Assembly (NCBI GenBank): GCA_033439265.1
Contig: JAVTVX010000012.1
Location: 5,259,001 to 5,323,000, forward strand
Reading direction: 5' to 3'
DNA: 64,000 bases
Source: Dillenia suffruticosa
Lineage: Eukaryota; Streptophyta; Magnoliopsida; Dilleniales; Dilleniaceae
The notes under the pieces: generated by a model
What the model saw: the letters and a program-made list of their open reading frames with translations, nothing else
The model's database searches: none
Told to the model about the DNA's origin: nothing
Shown here: positions 18,162 to 32,111 of the stretch, one piece after another
How the letters are laid out: each line of letters starts with the position of its first letter
Numbering within the stretch: the stretch's first letter is position 1
Made by a program: the position numbers and the translations under genes

Positions 18162-21100
18162 AGTGTGTGTCACCTCTTCTCTCCCCCCATGCTTTCTGTT
18201 TCAGCACTTATCTTTTTCTTCCCTTCGCATTTGATTTGCACTAAACTCCACAATGCTCGACAGTATATACACCAAAGGCAATGCAGGGATTTATGATTCT
18301 AAATCAATGAGAAATTTTCCCACGGTCTCCTTGCAAACTTGCCATTCATTTTACAGAAAAAAAAATTAACTATTTTTTTCAAATATCTTTAGAGAAAAAC
18401 TTTCAAATTAAGAAGTTATTTCAAAATCTCTTTTGCTTAAACTTTAAGAGGGAAAAATAAGCTTTTTTTTTTTGAAAAAATAAAAAATACTAATATATAT
18501 TTATTCATATTTATTCTTTATTTACCAATAATGCATTTCATATTTATACTTTATTTCTTCGTATTTTCAAAACATAGTAAAATTTGAATGTCTGAGGATT
18601 GCACCATTTCATGTGTCTTTTTTTATTATATAATATTTGAATCTTAGATCATGAGGTCAGAGAAAAAAAGACCGTGAACATTAGGTTATTCTCAAGGACA
18701 CCATTTCGTGTCTTCTTGAGACATTAGAATTCAGCAGGAAAACCTTCTTATATTCGGGAACTGACCCAGCATTAAACGACGATTCTACGATTCTACTTAC
18801 ACATGCACACAATATGTGAAAGAGTGTGCATTTATTAAATGCAATATAAGTGAAATTTTTGGATGCTTTTGTACAATTTTTTTTTTAAAAGTCCCATATC
18901 AGAAAATAAATGAAAATTCAGAGAAATCCCTTAATTTTTTTATTTAAATTTTGGGTTTTTTTTTTTGGTTGAAAACGTGAAGAGACAAAGAAGCCAGAGA
19001 GAGAGAGACGGGGGTGGGGTGGGGTGTCGATTAGTCTTGAATAAAGACAGATGGGCAAGTGGACATTTTAGTTACGGTGCAAAGGGATGAGATTGTTTAA
19101 GGTAAGAAGGATGGCCTTGGTTCAATGTTTCTGTTGCTCTTTTTTAGGGCCTAAGGTTTCAAAAACTCAAACCCTAATTTGGTTGGATTCCAAATAAGGT
19201 CATTTTAAATGGTCTTTTTTCAATGAATCCTTCGTGGGTTTGTCCTTCTATGGCCATTCTTTAGAATTTTCCATATATATTTTATTGTTTGTCCAGTAAA
19301 AATGGATTGATCATGTAGTTCCTTCGTGCTTGTCCCATTCTAAGTCAAACAAACACAACAAAGTAAACTAACTACTTGAATGATATCTAAGTTCTAAATA
19401 ATTGGTATAAAGTTTTTTTATTATCAAATTATAGACAAATTTGATAATTTTTTTTATAAGCAACTTTATATCCGGAATCATATTCAATTAATCTGATTCG
19501 AGTTTTGTCGAGATCAATTTGAAAAAAATTTTCTCAAAATAATATTTTTTATTCATAAATTTCCAATATGAAACTTAATTAAATTAGTTAATGCCTTTAC
19601 TTATTATATCGGCTCTTCATTGATATAGGCAAATTTGATAATAATCATCCCTTAATAACACTTTCTTCCTGCAAAATATAATAAAACCAATTTTCTTAAA
19701 AAATATTATAAAATTTTTAAAATGACAAAAAAATGATAATAATGATTATACTACAAAAATTAATAGGGAAAGATATAACAATAATGTCGTATCAATGTTT
19801 CGACCCGCGAGTGTGCATGTGCAAGTGCAAGTCGACATTATCCATACTTTGTTCACCTACAGTTGCCCACTGACAACTCGCCACACCCACCTACCCACAC
19901 TTAAAACCTGCAGCTACTCACTGTCAACTCGACCTATTTCAATCCCTATACATATTGCAATTTCATCAACTTTCCGACAATTATGATAAATATGAGCAAA
20001 ACATTTCTTGAAATAGCAACTACTTTACCATGAAGTTTATAGTAATTTGAGAATCACCTTGAAGGTTTGATTTTGCACAGGAACATGGGTGACGGGGGAC
20101 GAAGATGGTGGAGAGGGTACTTGTGTCTAAGATTTTATTAACATCAACGACAATTGGAAATCTTGCTATTTGTATGTCCCCAAGATTTGTAAGATTCCAC
20201 GATTGCCTGGCCTCGACTCGGGCGGTAAACGTTCAAAGTGATTAGGAAAAAGTGTATGAACCAAATCAAGGTGCGTTGGTCATGGGTCAAAAGAAAACAT
20301 CAGCCGACAAACATACTAATTTAATTATAAACCAAACTTCATACACTTCACCTTTTTGGAGTCCCAAATCGACACGCGACGACCCCATTGGAATTGACAC
20401 TTCATAACTCTGATCCATCAAAAAGATCGTATACCAAAATCAACGACCGAGATTTTCTGGCCAATAATCCAATGCATGCAATGATTCCCATGTGTCATGA
20501 TATGTCCTTTCTACCTAGAAAGAGAGTAAAAGGGAGGAAGATGTGGGCAAAGTGAAGTAGGTAAAGTGTATAGGTCTGATCTAAAGTGTGGAGAGAGAGA
20601 GAGAGAGAGCATGGGTGCATAATCTTGGGGATTTGGCAAAAGCCAAGACCGCTCCATAGTGTCGGACACCATGGCGGACAAATACCCCATGACCTGAAAC
20701 CGTACAATAAAAACAAAATAAACTCCTCCCCCCCCCCCCCCCCAAAAAAAAAAAAAAACCCAACACCAAATGACAGCTCCCAAATACGTCCCCCCTCCAA
20801 CTACTCTCCCCTCTAGTACAATTCTCATATCTCTGCCTTTGTCTCCCCTCTCTTTCTCTCTCTCTCTCCCAAATTCCAATATGCAAGGCTGTACCTCGTC
20901 TAAACATGAGGACAAGATACGGATGTTTTAGCAAGGTCTTAGAGATGTTTAAATTTTGCTTAGTCAAAAGAAGTGACTTCCAATTGTCGTAAATATTATA
21001 AAAAAATAATAAATAACAAATTTAAGATTCTGTTATTTTATTAATATAATAATGTTCGATTGCTCAATTATATACTTTTTCCCTATGAAGTTATTTCTTT

Positions 21101-24100
21101 TAACACATACGACAGCAAACCTATTTAGCACACTAATCAACGTACTATATATATAGTATACATTCAAATCTATATATGTATATATTTTGAGAGTATAAGA
21201 AAACTCAAATTCGATATTTATAAGGAAGAGTGATAGTGTAAGTTTAGTTATCGGTTATCGACTCGGATCCAATAATTCTTGAAAAGAGAGATGCATTTTG
21301 ACCAACAAGCTATTAATTGAATTTTTCGATATGGCTAGAGTCATACTATCGTTTTTTAATGGGTGGATGTATGGATGAACACAAGTACATTTATATATTT
21401 AGGAAGGAAATGTCTTGTAGTAGTTATTTCTGGTGAGACATCCATAGATATAAATATAAACAAGTTGGTTTGGTATGATATGTATATTAGGTCTTTCTAT
21501 GGGTTCATATCGTAGTAATATAGGTCAAATATTTTCTTTGTTTATATATATGTTATATGTCACACCGACCCTAATAACACGTAACGAGAAGGGACCCCCA
21601 ATTCAAGTTTTGGAATTATTTAAACCTTATAATATACACATTTTAGCTTTTGGAATATGAATTATTTGGCTTTTGCCGGGTCAGTTGAAGGTCTCGATGA
21701 CAAAAGAAAACTAAGGTGGAGCATGTCCAAGTCATGGGCATATTTTCAATTTGGCAAAGCACGTTCAATTAAGCAAGTTAAATAAAATCTCACAAACGGT
21801 TTAATAAAATGAGATGTTAGATTTTTTAATAATCATAACTCGGATTTAAAATTTAAAATTAAAAAATACTATATAAGAAAGCCGTCTTTAATAAAGTCTC
21901 CACAGACAGTCAAAATGATTTAATCAAAATATTATTCCGGATACGAATAGAGAGAGAGAGATGATCTACTGATCCTTCCATTATCATTCCTCGAGCCACA
22001 CCACCCACTAATTTTTTTTTCCTCTAGTAAAAAATGGGGTGAACTTGTTCAAATCTTACTTTCCAACTGTCTTAAGACTTAAACAATAATTAAGCACTCC
22101 ATTAGCATCCCGTTGGGTTATTTGGCTCGTCACCTCTAGGGTAGACAATTTCCCAATATTATTGAGAACATGTTGCCCGCATACCCTAATGATTTGACTC
22201 CTAAAATTTTTGCTTTCTGTGATTGTAGGAAAAAAATATCTTATGTTTCGGCCTGCCCTCATCTTATTATGTGTCAAAAAGGAGACAATTCTTGATTCGG
22301 AAACTAGTTGTTCCCCATTGGCCCCACAATGTTAGGTTGTGCTCTGAGCCTTTTCTTTTTTTTTTTTTTTTTTTTTTTTTTTCATATTAGAACATGATGG
22401 AGGGTTTAAAAGGGTATTGTACGGATCGCAAGTTAGATTATGCAAAAGGGAACATGATCCCAACCATTATTGTTATCGAGGCAGTGGTCTTGGCTTTTGT
22501 CTGTTAATTGTTTTTTTCCTCATTAGGGTTTTTTTATTTCATTGTATTTGTTTCAGGGAAAGAAACCCCTGTGGAGATGGACGGTTGTCGAGGACCCATT
22601 TCTTTTGACTTGGGCTATATCTCATGGTATAATTTGACATCATTAGTTATACCAAGGTCTTGATATGAAAGGAACCATCCAAACCATGTCTGTGGTCCTC
22701 CATTTTCCTTTCTTCTTATTATTATTAATTTTTTTTTATTTTTATTTTTGTTGAAATTGCTGGACAATTGGGAACAACCTCGCATTCCAAAATCTTGATC
22801 CATCATTTACGACCTAATTATTCTCTAAACATCACTCTAACGCCTTGATCAATAGACACTAGGGAGCTCAAACATGGAACAAGAGCCAAAATTATCGGAT
22901 TAATCATGTGGTCAATCATTGTTATTGTGTTAATAACCTTTGTCACCACGATACACGATCTCTGTTTTAATCTTTATAGAAATTTAACAAAAAACGATAA
23001 ACCATATATATTTATCAATTAATACTGTATTAATTATGGCAAGATTGTTCTCGATTAATTTTGGTCAACGGATCTAGGCATAAAGCTTTTTTTTGATAGA
23101 TAGATATATATCGCCTCAAATATTCTTTCTTGATTCCAATCCTAATGGAGTTCTAAAATTTATTCTAAACAAAGACCCATATGATAATGTGGCCTTGCTA
23201 GCTAGGTAGATTCTTGGAATCATCTCAAGCAAAGAGCATGGATCAATAGACAAGCATCTAATCATGGACACGCTTATTGAATTCTCCACTTTATTCTAAT
23301 CCCCATGAAATTTTTCTTTTTGTTTTCTTTGTGAAAAGTGTAGATATGGCAAATTATGCCTTCTTGCATCTTGACTTTCAATCATTCGCAAAATGAATTC
23401 CACTTTTTAGTCTAAAGCAACTCTTTTTTGGATATATATATACATACGTAATCCTCATGATATTCACTCCATCATCTTTTAGGAAAGTTCAAAATGGCAT
23501 AAACCCAAGCTTCAATAACATATTACTCAAGGACGAAAATGGGAATTGCAGATTGTACAGGCTTAAGTTATGCGACACAAATTAAAACATTAATAATGTA
23601 TTAATAATTTTTTCAAATTTAATAAAGTATATAACAAAAAGATTTATCCTCAAGTTTTAGTCCATTAAAAGATATCATCTAATTTTGTTGTTCGATTTAC
23701 AATAAGAAAATAAGATGGTTTTAGAACATCCAACCTAGGTCGAAAGAACACTTTTGGTTAATATAATAATCCATTTTGAACAGTTGTAGGCATATTTTGA
23801 TATCTGTTTTTTTTTATTTTTAAGACTTAAAATCGAGATTTTGATTAAAAAATTTTAATATATTATCACTAAACTCACAGTTTGTTAATGGAATAGACTT
23901 TCATGTATGCGCGTATATATCAGACAATTGGGAGCCTCCTAAATTGCCAAGAGGAAAAGGGCTAATTGATTTTCTTTCATGTACCATAAATCAAAAAATA
24001 TATATATATAACAATAATAATTAAAAAATAAAAATTATGTGTTTAAGATATCATCTATTGTCTAATTTTATTGTTCGATTTCTAGTAAGAAAAATAAGAT

Positions 24101-27100
24101 GCTTCTAGAATATCCAACCAAACATTGTTGAAGAGCATTTTCGTTTATTTAGAAGGAAAGAAAGAATATATTTCATTAATGGATGATCTTATAGATAAAA
24201 ATAATAATCCTAAAATGAGAGTGTTAATGACCTTCAGTTTATGACCATCGTTCAATGGCTGTCTTTTCTCACATAGCCATCCTCGTCTCGATCGTCAACA
24301 TTACCTTAGTATCATTATCATCCATTTTATATTTTCGATATAATAAAATGTAACCGGACAAAATCGAATCAGAAAAGTAAAGCCGGAAGTGGAGAGACTT
24401 TACCAATTGAACTGTTCTCGTGGGATATCACCTATTTTACATACTTTTTGTAGATACTATAGCTTATGGATAAAAGAAAATACCCTAAAATAATACTAGC
24501 TAATACATGTCCTCTAGGGGCCCCAACAATCAACTCACCCTAATTATGTAAAGCATGTCTTTCATTTTGATTATTGATATTCTGTTCCTCTAAATATTTA
24601 TCTAACATTTCAAAGTTTAACTTTACTTAATTTAATTCATTAATATTTAATGGTAAAATTTGTTAATATAATAATAATTTTATGCTTGCTTATGAAAAAA
24701 ACTATATTTTTTTTCTTAAAAAAATTATGCAATTCTATGTAGAAGTCGAAAGAAATAGAGGGAAGGCATACCCACCTACCCCCCCCCCCCATAAAAAAAA
24801 TAAAAATAAAAAAGGGGTTTGTACCCTTAATGGACCACATGCTAAGTTATATTGAAATTTCCCAAAATGGCAAGGAGCCAAATGAATTCTACTAATAAAA
24901 TTTTTATATACATAATATTTCACAAAATTTTGAGAGAATTTTACAATATTTCATCAAAAAATGGTCAATATCTAAAACAATTTGCGAGAAATTATCAAAA
25001 TGTTTGGATATTTCGAAATGTCATATTTTGTCATATACTTCGTTAATCACCCGTTGGATTATATTGGATTTAGTACATTTTCAAGTAGAGTAGTGTGAAA
25101 ATTGCCTGACCAAAAACTTTAGAATATAAGTTTTTGGTTTGGCCAAATGAATATATGCACGTATTAGAGTCATGATATTTTATCAAAATCAAATCACAAA
25201 ATAGAAATATTCACAAATGGGATGCTGACTCCCACCTTGGGTTAAAACAATATTTGAATAACAAAAATTCCATAGGGTACTAGAAATGTATATCTTTTTT
25301 TGGGTGTATATATGTAATTTAATAAAATTTAACATGATTTATAATATAAATTAAGTTGGTTTTAGTTCAAAATTGTGATCATTTTGTATAGAATTTTACA
25401 TCCAAATACACTATATAATTTAAATCGTTAATTTATCACTTTATAAATAATATTTCATGCTAAATGATGTATTTGGATATAAGTTTTTATTTTTAGGGGG
25501 GAGAAATTCATTTCCTTCGTCATAATTGGCATTAGAAAAACACATTTTTTTTTCAGTTACAAAAGAAGGGGATTACACAAAGAAGAGAATGAAAATTTGA
25601 ATTCGAAATTTGTTTTTTGTATTATTAAATTTTACTCGAAGGCCTTCATGGAGCTCATTTGTTTTTATAAGTAGAAGCACAGTATTTTTTTGTTATCTAA
25701 GTGTCGCAAAAATTATATAAATATATACAGATTTGAATACTAGATCTCGGAGAAGATAAACTCTTTATCACTTGAGTATTCTTATAGGAACGAAATACTA
25801 TACCGTTTGAACTTGATTAGAGTTCGTTTTTCATTATTAATAGAATTGATATTTTGTTAGAAAATTTGTTTAGTAAACGGGGGAAGGGATATAAATCGTT
25901 TTCTATTTGAACTTCAAAATTTATTGATGAAATAATTGATGTGATTTAATAATTGGGAAAGCCATGAAAGTGATGGGAATTCAAAACTTGAAATAGGCCT
26001 TTGGGTTTGGAGGCTATACACATTAAATCTTTCATCAAATCTTCAATAATTGAATTTATCAATTTGCATCGATTTTAAATTTTACTCTTTTCTATTTTAC
26101 TTGTGCGCGTTTTTTTTTTCAGAAAAAAGAAAAGGAAAAAATTAGTGAAAGTCTAAAATGCTTCACACAAATTCTATGAATTTCCTTTAAGTTAATAATT
26201 GCTTGAAAATTTGTAAAATTATAAATCTCATTCATGTTTTTTCTTTTTATATTTTTCAATGTTTAAACCCCTTATATTGTTTCTATATTTTCGTGACCTT
26301 AATTAAGGGAAAAATCAAAAATTTATTTCAAACAATGAAATATAGCATGCAGATTATAAATTCGAACGACAGACATTTAGAATTATAATTTTTTAGATTA
26401 TATATATAATATTTTTTTGTAAAATTTGAAGGGTAGCTGCCTATTTCTTTGCCTTTGACCTAATCATATATCATCACGAAAAAAGTTGAGGAAAAAGGAC
26501 TCCAAACTAGAAAGAAATAATTTATTTAACTTTTGCTTATTAAAAGAGTAGGGGTAATTATCTCCCTAGGTATTACGGATTTCCACAAGTTTATTGTATA
26601 AAAAATAGTTTGTGATAAAGCAGTTATACAGACCGAGTTTGAGTAACTTGTTATACATTCGAGTTGAGTTCGAGCCCTATTATTTATTACTTGTCGAGTT
26701 CGAATCGGGTAGTTCGAATATAGAGATACTCAGGTCGACTCTGCTCGAATACACCCATAATTTGTGACTCATTAGTTAACTTCAAATAATCATTTACAGA
26801 AATTACAATGAGCAGTGATATACGTCGGACTTATTGGGATTTTATTAAATTCATAGGTTATTGTCACAATTAAGACAATGATATTATATAGAAAGAGATC
26901 ATCCATGACGATGGACTAACCACCCGATGAGGATGTGAGTGTGAACATCACGTAGTTAACCTTAATAATAGTATTATTGTTTAATCACATAGATTTTTCC
27001 TCCTCGTTGATGCCACGTGTCAGTAAGTTGTAGATTTGTAACATACGTCTCTCAACAATTTTATTATATATCGATGTCTTTTGTATTTAATGATAAAGTA

Positions 27101-29310
27101 TTAAATTTATTTAATTAATTTTGAGACAGAATATTATGAATAAAAAAATAAATGTTGAAAAAAGCAATTCTTAAATTGAGTTTTTTAATATTTGAATCAG
27201 ATTATCAGATAATCGATTAATTAAAAAAAAAAAACAACTTTAGTGTATACAACTTGTGTGTAGATGGGGTACATAATTGTCTTTTTCCCTTTCTTTTTCT
27301 TTAAATATATTTAATTTAATATTTATACTTTAGTAATTATGTTAAAATTCATATAAAATTAATTTATCATATTTTTCCTTTTATTTAATATGATATTTAT
27401 GAATTTAAAATTATACAATAAGAGATAATTTTTTTATATAACTATTAAATAAATCAAAATTATTATTAAAATTCAAATTTATTTTTTTACCGAGTTTACT
27501 TACAAATAGACCATATATGCTTGTATTAAAAATTAAATAAGTTATTATATTTTCTGAATAAATTTATTTTCTCAAACATTTTAAAAATTAAAAGTTATTA
27601 TACTAATTATTGAAAGAAAATTCCATAAAAAATTGTAGAATTAAAAAATGAGGATGGGTTATTGATGTCCCACTCGGAGCAATTAATGAGAAATTTTTAT
27701 TAGATCAAAATAATATTTATGATTTACTAATTTTGTTTGACAAAACCAATGATGACGTGTAACGCTTCCTTCAACACCCAATCATTGTCAAAACCGCATC
27801 AGCTTCTTATCTATTAAATAAATAAACATTTATTACATATTTATAATATGTAATAATAAAGACTTGATTTTTCTTTTAAATCTTTTATATTATCAAATTA
27901 TTTATCAGATACTTGAAAATTCGTCGCATTCGTAATATAAATATTATAAAATATAAAAAAAAAGAATTTAAGTGGTAAATATGGAGGAAAAATTAAAAAT
28001 GGAAATTACAAAAAATGGGCGGTCCTGATTTAACGGTGATGGGTTTAAGAGCATCAGAAAGTGGGTCAACATGAACGATGATCAAGGTGTACTGCATACT
28101 GACATAATCTACTTTGGGGAAAAAAAGAAGGGTATCATTATCATCGCCCACACAAGCAGGAATCTTATTGTTTGGTGCTTCAGTCAATCATGACCGTCTG
28201 TATACAATTAAAAGCAAACACATGATGATTGACCAAAAAATCAATACGCGGTGCAGAAAAGGGCGCTGATCTGATTTTGAAAGCCCGAAAGTCAGGAAAT
28301 CAACGGTTGAGAATCCAATATATTTGGTGCTTGAATAGACGGTTCCCATTTTGCCACGTTGCACGTTTTCAGCAGCTGTTTTGACAAGAATATCTACGTG
28401 GATAACTAACGGCCGTTTCAATTAACCCAATAATTAAGTCTGGTTTAGTTGATATGTATTTTAATGTACAATGTTTATTAAAAATTATAATTTTTATTAC
28501 TTTTAAATTATAATTCTACATATATATATATATATATATACTATTTTTTCTTGCTATATATATTTTTGATTTTGATATATATCCAAATATTTTATATAAA
28601 AAATAAAGTAATTATACAAAAAATTTTATATTTTTGGATTTTTCATAAAAACGGAAAATGGTAATGCATTGAAAATTTTGACTTTCTTTATTTGAAACTA
28701 AAAGATTTTTCAAAAAAATTATTCATGAGGAGATTGAAATGTTAGAAACATTTGGAAGGTGAAAATTGCAAAATGCATGAAGATCACACATGATATGTAT
28801 TTCTTTAAAAATATATATATATATATATATGTTATATATTAAAATTAAATTAATTATTGATTTGATTTTAATAAATAATTAACTTTTCTTATTAAATTCA
28901 TATCATTATTATAATAATTTAAATAATTATAATGATTCATTGAGATAATAGATTATTAAAATCATATCATTATATTTTTTTCATCTCTAATATAGGATAA
29001 AATCTATATTTATCTATTTTTTATATTTCTATTTCTTATATCAAGGTAGTTTAATATGATATTAAAATTATATTTATTTATATTTTAATATTATTTTATA
29101 TTATTAATATGGTATCATAATTATATATTTATTTTTTATTTTTTTATTTTTAATTTGGTATCAAACCACTTTGCAAAAAACAATGTTATCTACGGGCCTT
29201 CACGTGTTTCCAAAAGTCCGCTGGTCTATCTTAGAAAAATTATTTTTCAATACACCTATGGTAATTTTTAAATTTAAATAATTTTTACTATACTGTATTT
29301 ATAGGAGATG
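16770..29310. other. Gene-free AT-rich intergenic block
   Basis: About 12.5 kb with no recognisable coding region. It contains a 10-bp tandem repeat (TCTTTCTTGT units, about 17409-17450), 9-bp ATTCATAAT repeats (about 17494-17512), GAT-rich DNA (about 17940-17985), and a (GA)n tract at 18120-18163. A C16A15 run lies at 20728-20758 and an (AT)n run at about 28518-28539. SINE-family tail remnants lie at about 19480-19575 (minus strand), 21810-21955 (plus) and 27155-27235 (plus). The remaining short open frames overlap these low-complexity tracts and are not supported. Confidence 0.5.
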
Positions 29311-29640
29311 TTAGAAAATATATTATACATTAAAATCAAATTAATTATTAATTTAATTTTAATATATATTTAAATTTTTTATTTTTTATTTTTATATTTG
29401 TAATAACTATTTTTATATTTAAAATAATATATTTTTATTATAAATCTAATTTACTGTAATAATTCATTGAAATGGAGTATTAGTGTCCTATTATTATATT
29501 GTTTTAATATCTAATATGGTATAAAGTCATATTTATTTATATTTTATATTTTATATTTTATATTTTATATTTTTATTTATTATATTATGATATGAAAGTA
29601 ATATTTAAATATTGTTAATAAGATACTGATATTTATTTAC
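28812..29640. repeat. Two diverged, tandem-like LTR-type copies about 480 bp apart
   Basis: The segment from about 28833 (ATTAAAATTAAATTAATTAT...GATTCATTGAGA...CTAATATAGGATAAAATC) recurs from about 29325 (ATTAAAATCAAATTAATTAT...AATTCATTGAAA...CTAATATGGTATAAAGTC) in the same order. The phrase TGGTATAAAGTC resembles a mutated copia primer-binding site (TGGTATCAGAGC). The copies could be two solo-LTR remnants, or an ordinary AT-rich tandem duplication. Confidence 0.4.
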
Positions 29641-29937
29641 TTTTTAATATTCAACCATTCTTGATAGATATAAATGATACAATGCAAAAGATGAATGGAT
29701 GAATGGGGAGAGAGTAATGATTACAAATGGGGTCATGATGCAATGCCTTCTTTCCGTCCGTAGAAAATAAATGATTAAATCAAGAGAGAGAGAAAGAGAC
29801 CAATAAGAACACCCAGGACTGCGCAGCCACAGCCGCCATTTCCGCTTCTCCCTATTTGTTATGTTTAATTATTATTATTCTTTCCTCCCCCCGCCCTAGA
29901 GAGAGAATAAAAGGGGGGGAGAGAGAAAACTTAAGTA

Positions 29938-30403
29938 GGAGAGAGAGAGAGAGAGAGAGAGAGACTTAGAGAGAGAGAGAGAGTAGAAGAAAAGAAAAGA
30001 AAAGGAGAAAAGAAAAAGATTCGAGAGAGAGAGAGAGAGAGGCACAAAATGATGTGTATTTAAGGGCGTTGATGAGGATGGCAATTTGTATTTGCTTGCA
30101 ATAATGAATCACTCACCATAGCACATCACCACCGAAGAGATTAAGGCCTAAACCCTTCCAAAAGCTTAACGGCTTTTTTATTCCCCCTTCTTGTTCTCAC
30201 AAAAAACGCAATCTTTCGTTTTCTCTTCTCTTGTTTCCGAGATTGATACAGAGAGAGACACAGACAGAGACCCTTCATCTTTTCTTGTCTCATACGTTAT
30301 CCAGTCCCCTATTCATCTCCCTACTACTGCAAAATTCACACCCTACACACTCTTCACACTCTTTATTAACTCCATTTGAAATTCAAATAGAAAAGTGAAA
30401 TTT
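29938..30403 (+). promoter_or_regulatory. GA-rich promoter/leader region of the HLS1-type gene
   Basis: A broken (GA)n tract spans about 29938-30043, followed by GTATTTAAGGGC (about 30056) and a CT-rich leader before the ATG at 30404. GA/CT tracts close to transcription starts are common in plant genes. The transcription start itself cannot be placed from sequence alone. Confidence 0.4.
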
Positions 30404-32111
30404 ATGGAGAGAAATTTGGGAGAAATGGTTACGAAAGCGTTAGTAGTGAGAGAGTTCGACCCAAAAAAGGACACTAGTGGGGTTGAAGAAGTAGAGAGGA
30501 TATGTGAAGTTGGTCCTAGTGGAAAAATCTCTCTCTTCACCGATCTTATGGGTGACCCAATTTGCAGAGTGAGACATTCACCTGCTTTTCACATGCTTGT
30601 AAGTATAAATCTTTTGATTTCCAATTTATATATATAGTTTAGAGACCATATTTAGGTTTATCATTTTTATTGGGTTATGTGTAGGTGGCTGAATTGGTTA
30701 CGTGTAGCGGCGGTGATGATGATGATGAGAAGAACAAGAAGAAGAAAACAGAGGAAAGAGAGATGGTTGGAATGATTAGAGGTTGCATCAAAACCGTTAC
30801 ATGTGGAAAAAAGCTCTCCAGAAATTCCAAAAGTAACGCCACTCAAGCTCTTCCTGTTTTTACTAAACTCGCCTATATTTTAGGCCTTCGAGTTTCTCCC
30901 TCGCATAGGTAATCTTCTCTCTCTGTCTCTCTGTCTCTCTGTCTGTCTCTAACTATTCCTATGTACCAATACATTATGCGTGTGTGCAATTCATGATATC
31001 TGTATTTCTTCTTTATTTTTTACAATAAAAATATTGGACAAAATCCATCCAATGTATGCAAAATAGCTCATGAATTTTACCAAATTTGGGTATTTGATAT
31101 GACCCATTGTCGACCAAACTTTGTTTTTTTTCTCTAATTTTGTTACGACCCCACTAATCATTGTTCCTTTTTTCATACTTTTTATTGCAACCCTCATTTC
31201 TAATTAATTTTGATTTTTTTTAATTTTTATTTTTGTAATATTGTAGGAGAATGGGAATTGGGTTGAAGTTGGTTTGTGGGATAGAAGAATGGTTCAGAGA
31301 AAATGGAGCCGAATACTCGTATATGGCCACTGAAACCGACAATGAAGCCTCGATTAAGCTCTTTACCGAGAAATGCGGTTACTCTCGGTTTCGGACTCCA
31401 TCTGTACTAGTCAACCCGGTTTACGCCCACCGAGTCAAGGTCTCAAAGCGGGTCAAAATTTTCAAACTTAGCCCGACCGAAGCCGAATCTCTGTATCGTC
31501 GAAAATTTGCGACCACCGAGTTTTTCCCAAGAGACATTGACTCGGTTTTGAACAATAAGCTCAATCTGGGAACGTATGTAGCGGTTTACAATGAAGATTT
31601 CGAGGATGATTCATGGCCGGGTTCGGTTCGGTTTTTAACCGACCCGCCAAAGTCGTGGGCAGTGTTGAGCGCGTGGAATTGTAAGGACGTGTTCATGCTA
31701 GAAGTACGCGGCGTGTCGATTCTGAAGCGCGTGTTGTCGAAGACGACCCGGATTTTTGACCGGGTTTTTTGGTTTCTAAATTTGCCTTCAGTTCCCGAAT
31801 TGTTCAAGCCATTCGGGTTGCATTTTCTGTACGGGTTGGGAGGAGAAGGCCCACGCGCGGTGAAATTAATGAAGTCTCTGTGCAATCACGCGCATAACTT
31901 GGCTAAGCAACACGAGTGTAGTGTGGTGGCGACCGAGGTGTCTGCTGATGAGCCGCTCAGGTTTGGAATCCCTCACTGGAAAAAGCTATCTTGCGCCGAG
32001 GACTTGTGGTGTGTGAAGAGACTTGGGGAAGACTACAGTGACGGCTCTGTTGGTGACTGGACTAAATCACCTCCTGGGTTGTCCATTTTTGTTGACCCTA
32101 GAGAATTCTAA
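30404..32111 (+). CDS. HLS1: HOOKLESS1-type GNAT N-acetyltransferase
   Basis: HLS1 proteins are putative nuclear N-acetyltransferases needed for apical hook formation, where they link ethylene, light and auxin responses. Exons 30404-30598, 30685-30908 and 31247-32111 (GT-AG introns) join to 427 codons plus stop. The N-terminal half is the GNAT domain, with the acetyl-CoA loop RRMGIG at residues 140-145 (split by the second intron) and TETDNEASIKLF after it. The C-terminal half is the plant-specific HLS region (TTEFFPRDIDSVLNNKLNLG, EGPRAVKLMKSLCNHAHNLA) ending GLSIFVDPREF, as in Arabidopsis HLS1. Length is slightly above the Arabidopsis protein because of an acidic/lysine-rich insertion (GGDDDDEKNKKKKTEE) early in exon 2. 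A second in-frame ATG at 30425 (MVTKALVVREF) aligns better with the usual start and may be the real one, giving 420 residues. Confidence 0.96.

Noticed and set aside
20728..20758. C-run/A-run tracts (also near 24780, 38402, 51868) as functional elements
   Set aside because: Homopolymer runs of this kind are common in plant intergenic DNA and error-prone in assemblies; no structure around them suggests a role.
20495..20967. Three overlapping open frames of 100-134 codons on the minus strand
   Set aside because: They run through GA repeats and the C16A15 tract, which are free of stops in several frames; composition (RERE, GGGGG, FFFF) is low-complexity.
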